Source of the DNA: an uncultured Allobaculum sp.
GTDB lineage: Bacteria > Bacillota_I > Bacilli_A > Erysipelotrichales > Erysipelotrichaceae
Direction: 5' to 3'
NCBI GenBank assembly: GCA_948467695.1
Contig: CAOKFJ010000053.1
Coordinates: 1-8,992, forward strand
Length of the DNA: 8,992 nt
Part shown: in pieces, positions 6,670-8,992 of the stretch
Position numbering within the stretch: the first letter of the stretch is position 1
Layout: every line of letters starts with the position of its first letter
Made by a program: the position numbers and the translations under genes
Notes under the pieces: generated by a model
Databases searched by the model: none
What the model was told of the DNA's origin: nothing
What the model saw: only the letters and a program-made list of their open reading frames with translations

Positions 6670-7275
6670 TTAGACGTTGAAGCGGAAGTGCATGACGTCG
6701 CCATCCTGCACAACATATTCCTTGCCTTCCAGACGCAGCTTGCCGGCTTCTTTGACCGCCTGCTCGCTTTCAAGCGCATCGATGTCATCGAAGGCATACA
6801 CTTCGGCGCGGATGAAGTCGGTGTGGATAACACCGGCGCAGTCCGGTGCTTTCATGCCGCGTTTGAATGTCCATGCGCGGCACTCGTCCGTTCCCGCTGT
6901 CAGGAATGTGCACAGATCGAGCGCTTTGTAGGCGCTCTGAATCAGATGATCCAGACCGGACTGAGGCAGACCGAGATCTTCAAGGAAAGCTTCCTTTTCT
7001 TCGGGTTCAAGGCTGGAGAGCTCTTCTTCAAGGCGCGCGCAGATCGGCACGATGCCTGCGCCCTCGGCAGCTGCCATGGCGGAAAGCTTGTTGAAGTAGT
7101 CGTTGGCAGACGGATCGGCAATGCCCTCATCGTCCATGTTGGCAACGTAGATCACCGGTTTGACGGTCAGAAGACCATACTGGCGGATGATCAGCGCTTC
7201 ATCATCGGTTACTTCAAGCGAACGGGCAGGTTTGCCTTCTTCAAGGTGCGATTTAAGCGGAGCGATCACAGCCAT
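6670..7275 (-). CDS. YchF C-terminal fragment (G4, G5 and TGS domain)
   Basis: This is a 201-residue open frame whose ATG directly abuts the premature TAA (TAAATG). It is in the same frame as the N-terminal piece. There is no clear ribosome binding site before it, so expression would need reinitiation by the terminating ribosome. It contains the LEEGKPARSLEVTDDE helical segment, the G4 region NMDD (46-49), the VPICARLEEEL region near G5, and a C-terminal TGS domain from about 118. It ends with the canonical EGKEYVVQDGDVMHFRFNV. The gap after HTDF at residues 151-154 removes four residues found in relatives. Confidence 0.55.
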   Translation of the reverse strand: MAVIAPLKSHLEEGKPARSLEVTDDEALIIRQYGLLTVKPVIYVANMDDEGIADPSANDYFNKLSAMAAAEGAGIVPICARLEEELSSLEPEEKEAFLEDLGLPQSGLDHLIQSAYKALDLCTFLTAGTDECRAWTFKRGMKAPDCAGVIHTDFIRAEVYAFDDIDALESEQAVKEAGKLRLEGKEYVVQDGDVMHFRFNV

Positions 7276-7758
7276 TTAAGCTTTGGCGCTCTTGTCGCCG
7301 CTCGATGCTTTGCGTTCAACCTTGGCGATACGGTTTTCCACGGTGGAAAGGTCCGCGAAGATCAGCTCGAGGTTGATGATTTCCGCATCGCGCAGCGGAT
7401 CAACCGAGTTTTCCACGTGCGTGATGTTCGCATCGTCGAAGCAGCGTACAACGTGGCAGATCGCATCGGTATTGCGGATATTGGCAAGGAACTGGTTTCC
7501 AAGACCTTCACCGCGGGATGCGCCTTTGACCAGACCGGCGATATCGGTGAAGTCGAATGTTGTGTAAATGGTTTTCTTGGGCGAGAAAAGTTCCGTCAGA
7601 CGATCAACGCGGTGATCGGGAACTTCGACTACGCCGACGTTTGGCGAAATGGTCGCAAACGGGTAGTTGGCAGCTTCCGCCTGAGAATTGGTAATCGCAT
7701 TGAAGAGCGTGGACTTGCCGACGTTTGGAAGTCCGACGATACCTGCAGTTAAAGACAT
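7276..7758 (-). CDS. YchF N-terminal fragment (G1-G3 of the nucleotide-binding domain)
   Basis: These are the 160 residues translated before the premature TAA. P-loop GLPNVGKST is at 9-17, the switch I region at about 33-45, and G3 [20 protein letters not shown] at 72-91, with the hydrophobic Leu after DIAG that marks this HAS-type NTPase group. [12 protein letters not shown] and ICHVVRCF are typical YchF sequences. The end, at [11 protein letters not shown], falls in the coiled-coil insertion. I chose the ATG at 7758, one base after the DUF951 stop. GAGGAGGG inside the DUF951 tail is the ribosome binding site, 11 bases away. The upstream in-frame ATG at 7821 lies inside DUF951 and adds nothing YchF-like. 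The fragment lacks G4, G5 and TGS, so it is unlikely to work alone. Confidence 0.7.
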   Translation of the reverse strand: MSLTAGIVGLPNVGKSTLFNAITNSQAEAANYPFATISPNVGVVEVPDHRVDRLTELFSPKKTIYTTFDFTDIAGLVKGASRGEGLGNQFLANIRNTDAICHVVRCFDDANITHVENSVDPLRDAEIINLELIFADLSTVENRIAKVERKASSGDKSAKA

Positions 7759-7759
7759 A

Positions 7760-7978
7760 TCAGTTATTTCCCTCCTCTTGCGCATCGGCTTTGCGAACGA
7801 TGCGCTTGAGCTTTTTTTCAAATTTTGAGCGGGGCATCAGCACGCTGGTCTGACAGCCCTGGCATTTAATGCGGATATCCGCGCCCATACGGATAATCTT
7901 CCATTCTTTGGAAAGATGGCACGGATGCTCCTTTTTCATTTCGACGATGTCGCCCAGATCATACTGAAGATCAGTCAT
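7760..7978 (-). CDS. DUF951 family small protein, zinc-ribbon-like
   Basis: This 72-residue protein matches the DUF951 pattern: [15 protein letters not shown], then [11 protein letters not shown], then [14 protein letters not shown]. Cys20, Cys39 and Cys42 could form part of a metal site, and the C-terminal third is strongly basic, which suggests nucleic-acid or ribosome contact; both are inference. The function of the family is not known. It overlaps the end of folD by 8 bases and ends one base before ychF, whose ribosome binding site lies in its last codons. GAGGG lies just before its own ATG, inside folD. DUF951 next to ychF is a recurring arrangement in Bacillota. Confidence 0.88.
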   Translation of the reverse strand: MTDLQYDLGDIVEMKKEHPCHLSKEWKIIRMGADIRIKCQGCQTSVLMPRSKFEKKLKRIVRKADAQEEGNN

Positions 7979-8825
7979 GCATTCCCTCGTGTTTCTTCCA
8001 TGCCTGGATTGTATTGTCGAGAAGCATGCACACCGTCATCGGGCCGACACCTTTCGGTACAGGGGTAATGACGGATGCTTTGGGCTGGACTTCATCAAAT
8101 TTGACGTCGCCTTTGAGCTTGCCGTCCACGCGGTTGATTCCCACATCGATCACGACAGCGCCATCCTGAACGTACTCGGCTGTAACGAATTCAGGTTTTC
8201 CGATTGCGGCAATCAGAATATCCGCCTGACGGCAGATTTCAGGAGCGTCTTTGGTTCTCGAATGAATAACGGTAACTGTCGCGTTGGCAGCCTGCAGAAG
8301 CTGAGCCACCGGTTTTCCAACAAGATTGGAGCGGCCCATGACCACAGCGCGCATGCCGGTCAGATCGGTATAGCCGGCTTCTTTGAGGATTTCCATCACG
8401 CCGCGCGGTGTGCAGGGCGCAAAACCGTCGCGTCCAAGCGCGAGCGCACCGGCATTCATCGGATGAAGACCATCGACATCTTTATCGGGGCTGATCGCAT
8501 CGAGCGCGCGTGTTTCATCAAATCCTTTGGGCAGAGGAAGCTGAACAAGAATGCCGTCCACATTCGGGTTGGCGTTTTCTTCTTCAATCACTTTCTCCAG
8601 TTCTTCCTGGGTAATGTCGGCAGAAAGACGGATGGTACGGTTTTCCATTCCGACTTTGGCGCAGGCATTGGCTTTGCTTTTGACATAAGACTGACTGGCG
8701 GGGTTGTCGCCGACCAGGATAACGGAAAGACAGGGCAGACGCTTGCCTTCTTCGCGAATCTGGTCAATGTGTTCTTTCATGCCGGCTTGCAGTTTGGCAG
8801 CCAGCTCGTTTCCGTACAGAATCAT
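7971..8825 (-). CDS. folD: Bifunctional methylenetetrahydrofolate dehydrogenase / methenyltetrahydrofolate cyclohydrolase
   Basis: FolD interconverts 5,10-methylene-, 5,10-methenyl- and 10-formyl-tetrahydrofolate with NADP, feeding purine and formyl-methionine synthesis in the cytoplasm. It has 284 residues, a normal length. The active-site SYVKSK (Tyr47, Lys51; the YxxxK motif), VQLPLP at 94-99, KDVDG at 115-119 and PCTPRGVM at 138-144 are all present. So are the Rossmann GRSNLVGKP at 164-172, ADILIAAIGKP at 201-211, and TPVPKGVGPMT at 254-264. No key residue is missing. I chose the ATG at 8825 because AGAGG lies 7 bases upstream; a GTG at 8831 is in frame but only about one base from that site. 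The start is 2 bases after the dtd stop. Confidence 0.96.
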   Translation of the reverse strand: MILYGNELAAKLQAGMKEHIDQIREEGKRLPCLSVILVGDNPASQSYVKSKANACAKVGMENRTIRLSADITQEELEKVIEEENANPNVDGILVQLPLPKGFDETRALDAISPDKDVDGLHPMNAGALALGRDGFAPCTPRGVMEILKEAGYTDLTGMRAVVMGRSNLVGKPVAQLLQAANATVTVIHSRTKDAPEICRQADILIAAIGKPEFVTAEYVQDGAVVIDVGINRVDGKLKGDVKFDEVQPKASVITPVPKGVGPMTVCMLLDNTIQAWKKHEGMHD

Positions 8826-8827
8826 TT

Positions 8828-8992
8828 TCACACCTCTTTACTGTCGAGCACGATGGTAATCGGTCCATCATTGAGCAGTTCAATTTTCATATCCGCCTGG
8901 AAGATTCCACTCTCGACGTCTATCTGCTCTGCTAAAAGGGCATTGAATTTATCATACAACATTGAAGCGACCTCGGCAGGCGCAGCATCGAT
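8828..8992 (-). CDS. dtd: D-aminoacyl-tRNA deacylase (Dtd), 3' end only
   Basis: The last 54 residues of a frame enter from the right edge; the start lies outside the window. The end matches Dtd: a helix around ASMLYDKFNALL, then GIFQADMKIELLNDGPITIVLDS. The NDGPIT segment holds the Gly-Pro motif that reaches across the dimer into the partner active site. Dtd removes D-amino acids wrongly attached to tRNA. The tail is slightly longer than in E. coli (DSKEV after the family end). It stops with TGA two bases before folD, so the two are co-transcribed. Confidence 0.9.
   Translation of the reverse strand: MDAAPAEVASMLYDKFNALLAEQIDVESGIFQADMKIELLNDGPITIVLDSKEV

Larger units (their letters stand above)
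6670..7758 (-). pseudogene. ychF: ychF (Obg-family redox-regulated ATPase/GTPase) interrupted by an in-frame stop codon
   Basis: The whole frame, 362 codons from the ATG at 7758 to the TAA at 6672-6670, is a normal-length YchF; the E. coli protein has 363 residues. YchF is a ribosome-associated P-loop NTPase of the TRAFAC class, usually preferring ATP. Codon 161 is TAA (7278-7276), right after the conserved GDKSAKA stretch, where relatives such as E. coli have Glu. The frame does not shift, and the next codon is ATG. The break lies in the helical coiled-coil insertion between G3 and G4. Downstream the sequence is still clearly YchF. Two other departures are a TGS loop that reads HTDFIRAE where relatives read HTDFEKGFIRAE, and a G4 of NMDD instead of NxxE. 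It could be a recent nonsense mutation, a sequencing error, or a two-piece protein made by reinitiation. Confidence 0.75.

Noticed and set aside
7276..7278. TAA read as a sense codon (altered genetic code or programmed read-through)
   Set aside because: Five other frames here end cleanly at TAA (livF, livH, livJ, the M50 gene and the ychF end), so TAA is a normal stop in this genome. No read-through signal is visible around it.
6688..7752. Long open frame on the plus strand spanning almost all of ychF
   Set aside because: It is antisense to clear YchF sequence, has no family resemblance and no start signals. It is a shadow of the codon bias of the real gene.
8829..8831. GTG start for folD at 8831
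   Set aside because: The only ribosome binding site (AGAGG) would be about one base away. The ATG at 8825 has proper spacing and matches the usual FolD N-terminus.

Overview
The window is an ordinary stretch of bacterial chromosome, most likely from a member of the Bacillota (Firmicutes) with a fairly balanced GC content. Three things suggest this: strong AAAGGAGG-type ribosome binding sites, a DUF951 gene directly upstream of ychF, and a lipoprotein-anchored solute-binding protein. I cannot name a genus. Every gene lies on the minus strand, so transcription runs from high to low coordinates.

Reading in the direction of transcription, the first block (8992 to 6571) is a tightly packed housekeeping operon. 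It holds the 3' end of dtd (D-aminoacyl-tRNA deacylase), folD (one-carbon folate metabolism), a small zinc-ribbon-like DUF951 gene and ychF (ribosome-associated NTPase). It closes with a strong intrinsic terminator at 6571-6609. The gene junctions overlap or nearly touch. ychF is interrupted by an in-frame TAA with an ATG directly after it. The rest of the reading frame is intact and well conserved, apart from a probable 4-residue deletion in the TGS domain and an altered G4 motif.

The second block (6538 to 5680) is a single gene with its own promoter and terminator. It encodes a membrane-embedded site-2-type zinc metalloprotease (peptidase M50). An AT-rich spacer of about 490 bases follows; it contains candidate regulatory sites for the next operon, including an inverted repeat overlapping a possible -35 box and a CodY-box-like sequence.

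The third block (5304 to 1) is a complete high-affinity branched-chain amino acid ABC transporter operon in the order binding lipoprotein (livJ/K), permeases livH and livM, and ATPases livG and livF. It continues into a CBS-CBS-ACT protein cut by the window edge. A hairpin plus T-tract sits between the binding-protein gene and livH, which would give much more binding protein than membrane complex. The CBS-ACT protein follows livF by 24 bases with its own ribosome binding site and may be a ligand-sensing partner of the transporter.

I found no mobile element, CRISPR array, RNA gene, phage gene or defence system. The most notable item is the split ychF. The others are the intra-operon terminator, the CBS-ACT partner and the livJ upstream region.
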